Assembly (NCBI GenBank): GCA_003224145.1
Contig: QHYN01000038.1
Location: forward strand, 1 to 40,980
Source: Acidobacteriota bacterium
Lineage (GTDB): Bacteria; Acidobacteriota; Terriglobia; Acidiferrales; UBA7541
DNA length: 40,980 nt
Direction: 5' to 3'
The notes beneath the pieces were generated by a model that was not told the DNA's origin, did not search any database, and was given only the letters and a program-made list of their open reading frames with translations. Position numbers and translations under genes: made by a program. Shown here piece after piece: positions 7,935 through 17,018 of the stretch (positions within the stretch are counted from its first letter, which is position 1; each line of letters opens with the position of its first letter).

Positions 7935-8828
7935 CTAAGTTCGGTCAGCAGTCTGGGCCGGTAATTTACGTCGGAAGGGGCGCGACAGAAGTTTGAAAAT
8001 GAGCAGCGCCAAGCCGCGCGGGTGCGACCACGCACGCTTGACTACCAGCCATGGACGCCCGTAACGGCGCTTTAGACCTTTCGGCGTGAGGCGGTGCGTG
8101 GCATCTTCGGTCGTATGGAGGTGGTACCATTCACCCACCATGGCGCGATTGCGCAGCGCTTCCGTCCCGTCGTGCACGCCCTTTGTGCCCGCGGGATGAT
8201 GTCCGTAGTCGTGATTCTGGTGGATGGCCAGAACCACTTGCGAGGCATCAATCACCGTGGCCTTGTGAGAGCGCGCATGCCACAGCAGCCAGTTGTCCCA
8301 CCATCGGCGGCCGATTGCGAGGGGCAGCAGATTGCTCCCCAGTCCCTTGCTGAAGACAAAATAGTCAATGGCGTTGGGCGGGCCTAGCTGGCCTTGTGTA
8401 CGCGCCTTGGCGCGCAACTCCTGCTCCCACGTGGGCCGCGAAAAATTAATCTGCTCGCTGATATCCACGTTTGTCCGCTGTCCCATCATCAGCAGCGGCT
8501 GGCGCTGCTGCGCGACCTGCTCCACCGCGGCGGCGAAATCTTCCAGCAGCAGGATGTCTGCGTTCACGTAGCACAGCAAATTATACGCTGCCTTGCTTTC
8601 CGCCTGCGCGAACAAGTCATTCAAAAGCGGAGTGCCTGAATCATTGCGCGCGACTCTTGCAATGTGCCGTAAACCCCATTCGCGGGCCACCTCCGCAGTG
8701 CCTTCATCCTCGCCAAACAGAATAACTTCGGGATGGATCCTAAGAACCGTCCAGCTCTGGATGGCGTTCCGCTGGATCAGTTCAATTTGCCTGCGAAACG
8801 CCTTCGGCATGGCGAAAATGGTCAGCAT
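7935..8828 (-). CDS. Putative glycosyltransferase-like protein, GT-A type
   Basis: The 297-aa protein starts MLTIFAMPKAF and reads like a GT-A nucleotide-sugar enzyme of uncertain family. It has an N-terminal alpha/beta part with WTVLRIHPEVILFGEDEG and a YVNADILLLEDF stretch near residues 88-99, in the place of the DxD metal motif. HQNHDYGHH (about 206-214) could be a catalytic or metal site. The C-terminus is strongly basic. ATG 8828 is favoured over the TTG immediately before it because AAGGAT lies 9 nt upstream. It follows a methyltransferase gene on the same strand, suggesting glycan or cell-surface modification. The substrate cannot be told. Confidence 0.6.
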   Translation of the reverse strand: MLTIFAMPKAFRRQIELIQRNAIQSWTVLRIHPEVILFGEDEGTAEVAREWGLRHIARVARNDSGTPLLNDLFAQAESKAAYNLLCYVNADILLLEDFAAAVEQVAQQRQPLLMMGQRTNVDISEQINFSRPTWEQELRAKARTQGQLGPPNAIDYFVFSKGLGSNLLPLAIGRRWWDNWLLWHARSHKATVIDASQVVLAIHQNHDYGHHPAGTKGVHDGTEALRNRAMVGEWYHLHTTEDATHRLTPKGLKRRYGRPWLVVKRAWSHPRGLALLIFKLLSRPFRRKLPAQTADRT

Positions 8829-9007
8829 CAACGGATATCCTTAGGGACTGAGGTACTTTCTTTCCAGCGCTCCGTCAAGACTCTCGCGCCTGTTGGCAGA
8901 CTTCAGTCAACTCCCGATCGTACTAGAATGCTGGTTTCGATCAATTCGGACATGCCCGATGACCGGTGGCACGCGACTAGCCCTCGCGGTCTTCGGCCCG
9001 TGCGCGG

Positions 9008-9883
9008 CTAGCCTGGCCCATAACGCCGCCACATTGCCGTGAGCTTTTCCTGCCACGGCTTCTCCATGAATTTCCCGAACCGGCGGAACATTTTTGTGAC
9101 GCCCGTCGGGTCGGTCATCCATGGATCGGGAGGATTGTGCGGCTCCTCCACCGGCACAAAATGAGGAGCGCCAAGCGGTGTCATCGACGCCGCGAGCATG
9201 GTTCGAAAGCGCCGGCGGCCGAACGCCGATCGAAAGTCTTCGTGGTCCGGGAGGGAGGCGAAACGCGCGACATACGGGAAGCCCGAGCGATACGCCATTT
9301 TGTGCAGGGCTCCTTCACTCGGATAGGCCGCGAAGGAATGCACCCCCTGGTCTTCGATCTCTGGCTCATCGCGCAGATAGAGTGCCGGCTTTTGCTCCGG
9401 AATGGCTACGCTTTCCACCAGCAGCAGCTTTCCTGTCAACGCGCGCAGATTGCGGAACGCGCGCATGGGGTTTTCCAGATGATAGACAAGCCCGAAACAC
9501 AACACCAGGTCAAATTGCCCCAGTTTTTGCAACGCTGGATCTTCCATGTCTGCGATGTTGAATCTTATTCCGGGATGCCTCCGCCGTGCCTCCTCAATAT
9601 TCTGCGAGCGTGCATCAAACGCCGAAACTTCAAATCCCATGTCACGCAAAAAGGCGGAAAAATAGCCGACGCCGCAGCCCGCATCCAACACCGTGCGCAG
9701 CCCTTGCGCCTGCACACACGCGGGAAGAATCTCGCGCAATAAGGCTTGGCGCGTTTCGACGAGGTGCGTGGCATGCGGCCGGTCAAAATTGAAATCGGTA
9801 GACAAATTCAGGTTCCCATCAGCCCGCGGTCGCGGATATCTCCAGCGCGTTCCGGGGACACTGCCACGAAATTTCTGTCTCAT
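9008..9883 (-). CDS. SAM-dependent methyltransferase, class I
   Basis: The Rossmann-fold signature VLDAGCGVGYFSAFLRDMGFEVSAFDA is clear, followed by IADMEDPA and FDLVLCFGLVYHLENPMRAFRN, as in UbiE/Methyltransf_11 proteins and glycan-associated methyltransferases. The last 80 residues are specific to the subfamily. The start is uncertain: ATG 9883 has GGAAGGA almost touching it, and the frame is open to a GTG at 10027 (339 aa) without a good ribosome-binding site. The N-terminus before residue 70 of the longer form looks poorly conserved. It lies between argS and the glycosyltransferase-like gene on the same strand. The acceptor is unknown. Confidence 0.75.
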   Translation of the reverse strand: MRQKFRGSVPGTRWRYPRPRADGNLNLSTDFNFDRPHATHLVETRQALLREILPACVQAQGLRTVLDAGCGVGYFSAFLRDMGFEVSAFDARSQNIEEARRRHPGIRFNIADMEDPALQKLGQFDLVLCFGLVYHLENPMRAFRNLRALTGKLLLVESVAIPEQKPALYLRDEPEIEDQGVHSFAAYPSEGALHKMAYRSGFPYVARFASLPDHEDFRSAFGRRRFRTMLAASMTPLGAPHFVPVEEPHNPPDPWMTDPTGVTKMFRRFGKFMEKPWQEKLTAMWRRYGPG

Positions 9884-10114
9884 TCCTTCCGGGCTTTGGT
9901 GTCGGGCATCTGCAAGCTCCTGTTTTCGCGGAGCATAGACCAATCGTACCCGCGGACAGCAAGGAATTGAATGATCTGCGAAGCTGGATAGCCCCACGCC
10001 TTTTTGCGCCAGTCCTGGACTTCGCACAAGGGAACCGGGCGCGGTGGCTTTTCCAGGACTTCCCCGGCTCCCTTGAGCGCGTAACGTGTCCAGGATAACG
10101 GTTCAACACCATCC

Positions 10115-12118
10115 TCACATCCTTTCCGGCGCTTTAATCCCCAGCAAACTCAGCGCGCGCACGAGCTGCGCTTCCGCCAATTCCGTCAATCGCAACAAAA
10201 ACGCCCGCTTCTGTTCATCCGCTTCCGACAAGATGTGATGCTTGTGGTAAAACAAATTAAACGCCTGCGCTAATTGAAACGCATATTTCGCTACAAACGC
10301 CGGCTCCTGCGTCGCAATCGCCGCATCCACCGCGTAATCCAGCGATCCCGCCGCCAGTACTAGCTCCCAAAGTCCTGTGCCTTCCGCACTCGCAAGTATC
10401 TGCCCCACAAATTCCGGCGTCACTGCAGCACTCGTCACTGTCCCTTCCGCGCCTTTGCGCCGGATCCCGCGAATCCGGACCACGGCGTATTGGCAATAGG
10501 GCCCCGTTTCGCCCTCAAAGCTCAGCGCGTCCTTAAAGTCGAACGCAATGATGGCGTTGCGCGTAAACTTCAGCAGAAAAAACCGCAGGGCGCCCACCGC
10601 AATCGCGTGTGCCGTGCGCTTCTGCTCATCCTCGTTCATTTCCGGATGCCGCTGCTGCACTTCGCCGAGCGTCGCGGCTTCCAGCTTGTCCATCAAATCG
10701 TCCGCCTTCACGCCAAACCCTTTGCGCCCGCTCACTTCCACGTACGGTTTCTTTGCTTCATCCGGTGAAAGCTCGTAGCCCATTTCTGCGGCGCATCGCG
10801 GTGTGAGCGTCACGCGCTCATAAGAAAGATGGATAGAATTGTCCGCTTCCTGCGGATGTCCCAGCCGGCGTAATCCCTCCGCAACCACTTTTTGGGGATA
10901 CGTTTGCCGCGTGTCGATCACGTTGTAGACCGTTGCCGCCGCCTCCCCAAAGTGCGGCGCGTCCGGGTCCCCCTTTCTACTCGTAGTCGCCCAAACCGTT
11001 TCTCCCTCCGGAACGTCCGGCCACTTCTTGTAATGGAAATCCTTCCCCAGCAAGCCGAATTTCCAGAGTTGGTACGCAATGTCCTTCCCGACGTACGTTA
11101 CCGTCCCGTTCGACCGCACAATAATCTTGTCCTGCTCGTTCTCCTCGTCCTCCTCTGTGCTCTTTCCCTTTACCTCCTTTACTTCGTCTGCGTCCTTAGC
11201 GTCCTCTCTCCATGGCAAAACCCAGCAGCCCGCCATCTTCCCGCTCGCCGCCAGGTGAATGGCCCCGGATTTCTTCAGCATCTCAAATGCTGCATCCCAG
11301 AACTTCAAATGCAAAATCTCGCTCTCTCGTGCCAGCAAGTCGTAGTAGATGTCCAGCCGCGCCATGGTCCGCAAATGGCAGCTCACAATCGTGTCCGCCA
11401 CCACTTGCGCCACTTCCGCATCTTCCCCGCGGTTTTCTTCGATGGCCTTCAGCGTCTCTGCCCGCAGCATGCCCGCGCGTTCCGCATCTTCTGCAAAGAA
11501 GTTTGTGGCCTTGGCGTACAAATCCCAGCAGTAGTAGTCAAATTTCGGCTCTTTCGCGAGCGTCATCACGTTGGTGATCGTCCTTTGCTCCATGCGTAGG
11601 AATCCGATAACCACATCCGCCACTTGTACACCCGTATTGTCGATGTAGTTTTGAATCTGCACGCGATGGCCCGCGTGCCGCAGGATCCGCACCATGGTGT
11701 CGCCCAGCACGGCATTTCGTACGTGTCCAATGTGCGCTGCCTTGTTGGGATTGATGCTCGTATGCTCGACGATGATTTTCTCTCGCCCGCCCTCCACTTC
11801 CTGACGCGTGGCGCTTGCTTCTCTCTGTGTGCTCTCCCAGAACGCTCCCCGGTCAAAGTACGCGTTCAAATACCCGCTGCCCGCCACCTCCACGCGCGCT
11901 ATTCCCGCGACTTTCCCAAGACTGTTCGCGATCTCCTGCGCGATCTGCCGCGGCGCCTTCTTTAGTCGCTTCGCCAACTCGAAGCACACCGGCGAAGCCG
12001 CCTCTCCCATCTCGATCTTCGGTGGCCGCTCCAGCACAATCGCCAGCTCCACGCCATACTTTTCCCATACGTGCGCTGCCAGCGCCTCGCGCAATCGGTT
12101 TGTCAGTTCCTGGTACAC
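10115..12118 (-). CDS. argS: Arginyl-tRNA synthetase
   Basis: The 667-aa class I enzyme charges tRNA-Arg. The N-terminal Add-1 domain covers about residues 1-95. The HIGH motif is at 129-132 in SINPNKAAHIGHVRNAVLGD. The catalytic core includes IDNTGVQVADV and YVGKDIAYQLWKFG, and the C-terminal DALR anticodon domain ends LSLLGIKAPERM. Residues 305-330 are an unusual Lys/Glu/Asp-rich insertion (see findings), which makes the protein longer than many ArgS. Start GTG 12118 has GAGG about 4 nt upstream. It is first in a minus-strand run with the methyltransferase and glycosyltransferase-like genes, though the 87-bp gap or more means they may be separately expressed. Confidence 0.96.
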   Translation of the reverse strand: MYQELTNRLREALAAHVWEKYGVELAIVLERPPKIEMGEAASPVCFELAKRLKKAPRQIAQEIANSLGKVAGIARVEVAGSGYLNAYFDRGAFWESTQREASATRQEVEGGREKIIVEHTSINPNKAAHIGHVRNAVLGDTMVRILRHAGHRVQIQNYIDNTGVQVADVVIGFLRMEQRTITNVMTLAKEPKFDYYCWDLYAKATNFFAEDAERAGMLRAETLKAIEENRGEDAEVAQVVADTIVSCHLRTMARLDIYYDLLARESEILHLKFWDAAFEMLKKSGAIHLAASGKMAGCWVLPWREDAKDADEVKEVKGKSTEEDEENEQDKIIVRSNGTVTYVGKDIAYQLWKFGLLGKDFHYKKWPDVPEGETVWATTSRKGDPDAPHFGEAAATVYNVIDTRQTYPQKVVAEGLRRLGHPQEADNSIHLSYERVTLTPRCAAEMGYELSPDEAKKPYVEVSGRKGFGVKADDLMDKLEAATLGEVQQRHPEMNEDEQKRTAHAIAVGALRFFLLKFTRNAIIAFDFKDALSFEGETGPYCQYAVVRIRGIRRKGAEGTVTSAAVTPEFVGQILASAEGTGLWELVLAAGSLDYAVDAAIATQEPAFVAKYAFQLAQAFNLFYHKHHILSEADEQKRAFLLRLTELAEAQLVRALSLLGIKAPERM

Positions 12119-12383
12119 GTGTCCTCAGCGAGCATGAATCGTGCGTATGGAATCACGTCAGTATAGGAGATGCCGCCAACGGGGGTCAAAGAGACGGAGC
12201 AGAGGAGTGGCCTGGTCCGTTTCCGATGGTGGTTAACCAGACACTAGCGAATCAGACGGCATGACACAAAAGCACGAGTGCTGAGCACAAGATCAGCTTC
12301 AGTACACGTCCAGCCCACACCTCGTATTTTCATTGGTTTGACGGACAGGTCCCTTCTGCGGGAGTACCAGGCCTTAATAATTA

Positions 12384-12412
12384 TTGACAAGTAAACACTT
12401 CCAGGCTATCAT
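12384..12412 (+). promoter_or_regulatory. Near-consensus sigma-70 promoter upstream of larC
   Basis: TTGACA (12384-12389), an exact 17-bp spacer (12390-12406) and TATCAT (12407-12412) face right. Transcription would start near 12419, giving a leader of roughly 500 nt before the larC ATG at 12926, or an independent small RNA. It lies in locally AT-rich DNA (TTAATAATTATTGACA). It is among the best promoter matches I found in the window. Confidence 0.6.
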
Positions 12413-12483
12413 AGGTCGTGAATTCTCCAATCCATCTCCTTCCAAGCCCGCTGCACCGTCACTGTGACGGAAAACCGCTCCCG

Positions 12484-12723
12484 GTAACTCCTTTAGAATC
12501 CGCTCTTACAAACCGTGGCGCCTGTAAGTCCTTTAGAATCCGCTCTTACGAAAACTGCCGGGTGTCACTTGGATCCTCTCACAGATTTTCTCAACACAAC
12601 GCCTTCACTCCGCCATTCTTCAGGCTCTCCGAAAAAAAGCTACTTTCCAAACCGCTTAAATCCATAGCCTTGCGCACTCTTCCATTTTCCGTAGCCTGTA
12701 AGTCCTTTGCTTGCCACTCTTAC
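12484..12723 (+). repeat. Three imperfect 26-bp repeats in the larC leader
   Basis: Units lie at 12484-12509, 12524-12549 and 12698-12723. Each begins GTAAC/GTAAGTCCTTT and ends CTCTTAC, so each has short GTAAG/CTTAC inverted ends. Units 1 and 2 share the middle AGAATCCG; unit 3 has GCTTGCCA. Similarity extends past units 2 and 3 (GAAAACYGCCGGG...TGT). Gaps of 14 and 148 bp rule out a CRISPR array. The rest of 12119-12925 holds the promoter at 12384 and no gene I can support. Confidence 0.6.
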
Positions 12724-12925
12724 GAAAACCGCCGGGGTGTGCCTCGATTCTTCCCGCAATGGAACTCGGCCGGAACCGCCAGCAAGTTTCCTGTGGCAAG
12801 GGCTTGTCACTTTTCGCCAGCCACAACCGAAGCCACCCTGTTTGACACCCTTTCTCTCCGCCGATACTATCAATTCATCTCCAACGGAACTTGTACAGGT
12901 CAGGCAGTTCCTGCGGCGGCATCCC

Positions 12926-14113
12926 ATGAAACTCGCTTATTTCGATTGTTTTTCGGGCATCAGTGGAGACATGACTCTCGGCGCGCTGGTCGATGCCGGT
13001 TGTCAGGTCGACCACTTGCGCTCCGAACTTCGCGGTCTCCAGGTTCCGGGCTGGGAGCTTTCCGCTGAAAAAGTTTGGAAAAACGGCATGGCCGCCACCT
13101 GCGTCAAGGTGAAGACCGAGGATCAGTGCAAGCACCGTTCGCTCAGCGCCATCCTGGAGATTTTGCAGAAATCGCAGCTCGCGCCGCAAGTTCGCGAGCG
13201 CGCTGCTGCCATTTTCACGAGGCTCGGCGAAGCGGAAGCCCGCGTCCACGACGTGCCGCTCGAAAAAATCCATTTCCACGAAGTGGGCGCGGTGGATGCT
13301 ATCGTGGACATCGTTGGCGCGTGCATCGGCTTTCACTGCCTCGGCATGGAGAAATTCGCGTGCTCAGCGCTGAACGTCGGCGGCGGCACGGTAAAAATGG
13401 CGCATGGCATTTTGCCCGTGCCCGCGCCCGCGACGGCGAATTTGTTGCAAGGCAAGCCGACTTATTCCAATGGCGTGGAAAGAGAGCTCGTCACGCCCAC
13501 CGGCGCGGCCATCGTCGCCACGCTGTGCGATTCGTTCGGCCCGCAGCCTCCGATGAGCGTTTCGGCCATCGGTTACGGTGCGGGCACCGCCGATCTGGAG
13601 GGCCAGCCTAATGTTCTGCGCATCCTGATCGGTGAAGGTGCCGAAAAAGCCGTTCCCGGCTTCGACGAGGAAATTGCGGTCATCGAAACCAATCTCGACG
13701 ATATGAATCCGCAAATCTACGGCTACTTTTTGGAGAAAGCACTGGCCACGGGGGCGCTCGACGTTTACACCACGCCGGTGCAAATGAAGAAAAATCGCCC
13801 GGGCATTTTGCTCACTGTGCTGTGCAAGCCGCAGGATACGAACGCCCTGCTGTCGCTGATTTTCGCGGAGACCACCACGTTCGGCGCGCGCACCTACCGC
13901 GCGCAGCGCCGCACGCTTCCGCGCGAACACGTCAGCGTTTCCACCAGTTTTGGCGACGTACGGATCAAAATTTCTCGCGTGAATGAGCGCGTCCTGCACG
14001 TTGCGCCCGAATACGACGATTGCCGCAAGCTGGCCGTCGAGAAAAACGTGCCGCTCCAGCGCGTCATCAGCGAAGCTCTGCGTGCTTATGAAATGGCGGG
14101 CAAAACAAACTAA
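12926..14113 (+). CDS. larC: LarC, nickel-pincer cofactor nickel insertion protein
   Basis: LarC is the CTP-dependent cyclometallase that inserts nickel into the pyridinium-dithio nucleotide precursor, completing the cofactor of lactate racemase and related LarA-type enzymes. The product begins MKLAYFDCFSGISGDMTLGAL and includes HFHEVGAVDAIVDIVG, a His/Asp-rich metal region, TPTGAAI, IETNLDDMNPQIYGY and MKKNRPGILLTVL. It is 395 aa in a single frame, whereas in Lactiplantibacillus the gene is split by programmed frameshifting. ATG 12926 matches the conserved N-terminus; the frame is open further upstream through repeat DNA, but that part is not family sequence. metG follows 2 bp after the stop. 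LarE lies at 20248-21135. Confidence 0.93.
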   Translation: MKLAYFDCFSGISGDMTLGALVDAGCQVDHLRSELRGLQVPGWELSAEKVWKNGMAATCVKVKTEDQCKHRSLSAILEILQKSQLAPQVRERAAAIFTRLGEAEARVHDVPLEKIHFHEVGAVDAIVDIVGACIGFHCLGMEKFACSALNVGGGTVKMAHGILPVPAPATANLLQGKPTYSNGVERELVTPTGAAIVATLCDSFGPQPPMSVSAIGYGAGTADLEGQPNVLRILIGEGAEKAVPGFDEEIAVIETNLDDMNPQIYGYFLEKALATGALDVYTTPVQMKKNRPGILLTVLCKPQDTNALLSLIFAETTTFGARTYRAQRRTLPREHVSVSTSFGDVRIKISRVNERVLHVAPEYDDCRKLAVEKNVPLQRVISEALRAYEMAGKTN

Positions 14114-14115
14114 AT

Positions 14116-16137
14116 ATGTCACCGGGGAAACCAAAATTCTATCTGACCACGCCGATCTACTACACCAACGGCTTGCCGCACATCGGCCACACATACACGA
14201 CCATTGTGGCCGACGTCATCCGCCGCTACAAACGCATGCGCGGCTACGAGGTGGTGATGACCACTGGCACGGACGAGCATGGCGTCAACGTGGAGCGCAC
14301 CGCCAAGAAAGCCGGCATACCGGAATCCGAATTCGTTGCCAGAATGGCCGACGCGTGGAGGTCGCTGTGGGACGAACTTGGCCTCACGGCGGATGAATTT
14401 GTCCGCACCACGGACCTCCGGCACGTGCGCACCGTGCAATGGCTCTTTCGCCTATGCCGCGAGAACGGTTATATCTACAAAGGCCACTACACTGGACAAT
14501 ACTGCATTTACGACAATGCCTTCGTCACGGATGCCAAGCCCGGTGACAACTGCCCCGATTGCGGCCGGCCCACGGAAACGGTCACCGAAGAAAACTACTT
14601 TTTCAAACTGTCCGCGTTTCAGAAGCCGCTGCTGGATTTCTACAAGAAGAATCCCGACTTCATCCAGCCGGAATCGCGCCGCAATGAAATCGTCAGTTTC
14701 GTGGAAGGCGGACTAAAAGATCTCAGCATCACCCGCACCACCATCCGCTGGGGAATTCCCGTTCCCGGCGAAGAGCCGCACGTTTTTTATGTCTGGTTTG
14801 ACGCGCTCACCGCGTATCTCAGCGCCGTTGACGGCCCAGAGTATGAAAAGCGCGGCATGTGGCCCGCGGATTTGCATCTCGTAGGCAAAGACATCATCCG
14901 CTTTCACACCGTTTACTGGCCCGCGTTCTTGATGGCCGCGATGCTGCCCGTGCCCAAACAGGTGTGGGCTCACGGCTGGTTCCTCATGGACGCTGCCAAG
15001 ATGAGCAAGTCCAAAGGCAATGTCATCCTGCCGCGTCCCATCGCCAACCTGCTGGGCATGGACGCGCTGCGTTATTTTCTTCTGCGCGAAGTGGTCTTCG
15101 GACAGGACGGCAACTTCAGTTACGACGCGTTGGTCACGCGCTACAACAGCGACTTGGCGAACGGGCTGGGCAACCTAGTGAGCAGGACGCTCACTATGGT
15201 GCAAAACTACTTCGGCGGCACTATACCGACTCCAAGTGCGGAACACTTATCGAACGACGCAAATACATTAAGACTTCCATTTCGCGTCCTCTGGCGACAG
15301 GTCGGTCTGTCCGATCCTGAAACTGATGAGAGGGGTGATACAGGCGACTACGAAAAGCTGCGCTTCTCGACGGCTCTTCAGGCCATCTGGCAGATGGTCT
15401 CCCATGTGGACTCACTTCTGACGATTGAGAAGCCATGGGACTTAGCGAAGAATCCAACTGACAAGGCACGACTCGGGGAGGTGCTGTACGAAGCCGCGGA
15501 GGCCATTCGAGTAATCGCAATTGTGGCTCACCCTGTGCTTCCGAAAGCATCACAACAAATCTGGGAACGGCTGGGTCTCCACGGCAGAGTGGAGGATCAA
15601 AGGATCGACCAGATTGCCTGGGGAGGACTCCAAGGGGGTGAACGAATTCGGGCGAACGGCACTTTGTTCCCGAGGATTGAGCATCAAGAAGCAATCGAAA
15701 GGATTGAAGCCATGGCAAATGAAGAACTGAAGCCCGCACCGGCTGCCAAGCCTGCCGTGAGTGCGACACCCCCGGGAGCGGCCGCGGCGCCGCAAACTGC
15801 GCCGGAGAAAATTGGCATCGAGGATTTTGCCAAAGTCGAGATGCGCGTTGGGCAGATCAAGACCGCCGAGCGCATCGTCGGTGCGGATAAGCTGCTGAAA
15901 CTCACCGTGGACATCGGGACGGAGATACGGCAGATCTGCGCTGGCATCGCCCAATACTACGAGCCGGAAAAACTCATCGGCCGCAAAGTGGCCGTGGTCG
16001 TGAATCTCGCGCCGCGCAAGCTGCGCGGCGTGGAATCGAACGGCATGGTCATCGCTGCCGCCGTTGGCCCGGAAGGGCGGCCGGTCCTCGCCGGGTTCCC
16101 CGACGAAGACGTCGAAATCGGCGCCCGCCTGAAGTAG
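14116..16137 (+). CDS. metG: Methionyl-tRNA synthetase with C-terminal tRNA-binding domain
   Basis: The 673-aa class I synthetase charges initiator and elongator tRNA-Met. HIGH is at residues 22-25 and KMSKS at 295-299. The zinc-knuckle region has C130, D133, C146 and C149, so one usual Cys is Asp. The anticodon-binding helical domain follows (about 360-540), then a Pro/Ala linker, then an EMAP/Trbp111-type OB domain (about 565-673: FAKVEMRVGQI...GVESNGMV). Start ATG 14116 is 2 bp past larC, implying co-transcription. Bases about 15230-15720 use codons unlike the rest (TTA, AGA, AGG, CGA, GGA), suggesting a recombined segment. Synthetase identity is certain. Confidence 0.97.
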   Translation: MSPGKPKFYLTTPIYYTNGLPHIGHTYTTIVADVIRRYKRMRGYEVVMTTGTDEHGVNVERTAKKAGIPESEFVARMADAWRSLWDELGLTADEFVRTTDLRHVRTVQWLFRLCRENGYIYKGHYTGQYCIYDNAFVTDAKPGDNCPDCGRPTETVTEENYFFKLSAFQKPLLDFYKKNPDFIQPESRRNEIVSFVEGGLKDLSITRTTIRWGIPVPGEEPHVFYVWFDALTAYLSAVDGPEYEKRGMWPADLHLVGKDIIRFHTVYWPAFLMAAMLPVPKQVWAHGWFLMDAAKMSKSKGNVILPRPIANLLGMDALRYFLLREVVFGQDGNFSYDALVTRYNSDLANGLGNLVSRTLTMVQNYFGGTIPTPSAEHLSNDANTLRLPFRVLWRQVGLSDPETDERGDTGDYEKLRFSTALQAIWQMVSHVDSLLTIEKPWDLAKNPTDKARLGEVLYEAAEAIRVIAIVAHPVLPKASQQIWERLGLHGRVEDQRIDQIAWGGLQGGERIRANGTLFPRIEHQEAIERIEAMANEELKPAPAAKPAVSATPPGAAAAPQTAPEKIGIEDFAKVEMRVGQIKTAERIVGADKLLKLTVDIGTEIRQICAGIAQYYEPEKLIGRKVAVVVNLAPRKLRGVESNGMVIAAAVGPEGRPVLAGFPDEDVEIGARLK

Positions 16138-16139
16138 CT

Positions 16140-16156
16140 GCACGACATAATCGTGC
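16140..16156. repeat. Small hairpin between metG and tatD
   Basis: GCACGA (16140-16145) and TCGTGC (16151-16156) form a 6-bp stem with a 5-nt loop, starting 3 bp after the metG stop. No T-run follows, so it may attenuate or stabilise mRNA rather than terminate it. Confidence 0.3.
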
Positions 16157-16181
16157 CTCTGCGCTGCCAGGCTCTCAGATT

Positions 16182-16997
16182 ATGGAATTGATCGATTCAC
16201 ACGCGCACATTGACTTTCCACAATTCGCGGAAGACCGCGAGGCCATGCTCGACCGTGCGCGCGCTACCGGTGTGACGACGCTTCTCGCGATTGGCACTGG
16301 CCCGGGGCCGGAAAAGCTCGATGCCGCTCTACCTTTTGCCGAGCAACATGATTGGATTTACGCCACGGTCGGAATCCATCCCCACGAAGCGAAAGAAGTG
16401 ACGGCGTTGCATTTGGATCAGCTTGCCGCTCAGGCGAAGCATCCAAAAGTCATCGCGTGGGGCGAGATTGGTCTTGACTATTTCTACGATCACTCTCCCC
16501 GCGAAGTGCAGCAGCGCGTCTTTCGCGACCAAATGGAACTGGCAAAACATGCCAAGCTTCCCATCGTGATCCATTGCCGCGACGCTTGGACCGATTGTCT
16601 GAACATGCTCCAAGAACATTGGAAAGCCACGGGCCTCGGCGGCATTTTGCACTGCTTTAGCAGCACGCTCGAGGACGCGAAGCTCGGAATTGACATGGGA
16701 TTTGTGATTTCTTTTGCGGGGAATTCGACCTATCCGAAAGCGCAGAATCTGCGCGACATTGCGAAGGCTTTGCCGCTGGAGAAGATTCTGATCGAGACGG
16801 ATTCTCCGTACCTGGCGCCGCAGGCGTATCGCGGCAAACGCAACGAACCGGCCTACGTGGCGGAAGTAGCGCGCACGCTTGCGAGTGTGAGAGACTTGTC
16901 GCCGGACGAAGTTGCCGCCGCCACTTCCGAGAATTTTCGGCGTCTCTTTCGTCTCGCCCGGCCGCAAATGTCCACGGCCTTTGAATCTCGAAGATAG
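16182..16997 (+). CDS. tatD: TatD family deoxyribonuclease
   Basis: A 271-aa metal-dependent hydrolase of the amidohydrolase fold, thought to act as a 3'-5' exonuclease or in D-aminoacyl-ester cleanup. It has the N-terminal DSHAHID metal motif (5-11), GIHPHE (64-69), WGEIGLDYFYD (Glu ligand), PIVIHCRDAW, LHCFSST, and the C-terminal ETDSPYLAP with the catalytic Asp. The length is normal. It lies 44 bp downstream of metG, a common pairing in bacteria. The stop at 16995-16997 is in the same frame as the following polyprenyl synthase gene. Confidence 0.95.
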   Translation: MELIDSHAHIDFPQFAEDREAMLDRARATGVTTLLAIGTGPGPEKLDAALPFAEQHDWIYATVGIHPHEAKEVTALHLDQLAAQAKHPKVIAWGEIGLDYFYDHSPREVQQRVFRDQMELAKHAKLPIVIHCRDAWTDCLNMLQEHWKATGLGGILHCFSSTLEDAKLGIDMGFVISFAGNSTYPKAQNLRDIAKALPLEKILIETDSPYLAPQAYRGKRNEPAYVAEVARTLASVRDLSPDEVAAATSENFRRLFRLARPQMSTAFESRR

Positions 16998-17018
16998 ACA
17001 CAGGCCAGGAGGAAGGCC

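Noticed and set aside
12484-12723. CRISPR array
   Set aside because: Only three imperfect copies with gaps of 14 and 148 bp and no cas gene nearby.
12418-13068. 216-codon frame through the larC leader
   Set aside because: It runs over the 26-bp repeats, giving repeated ACKSF...SYENR words, and then into larC out of frame.
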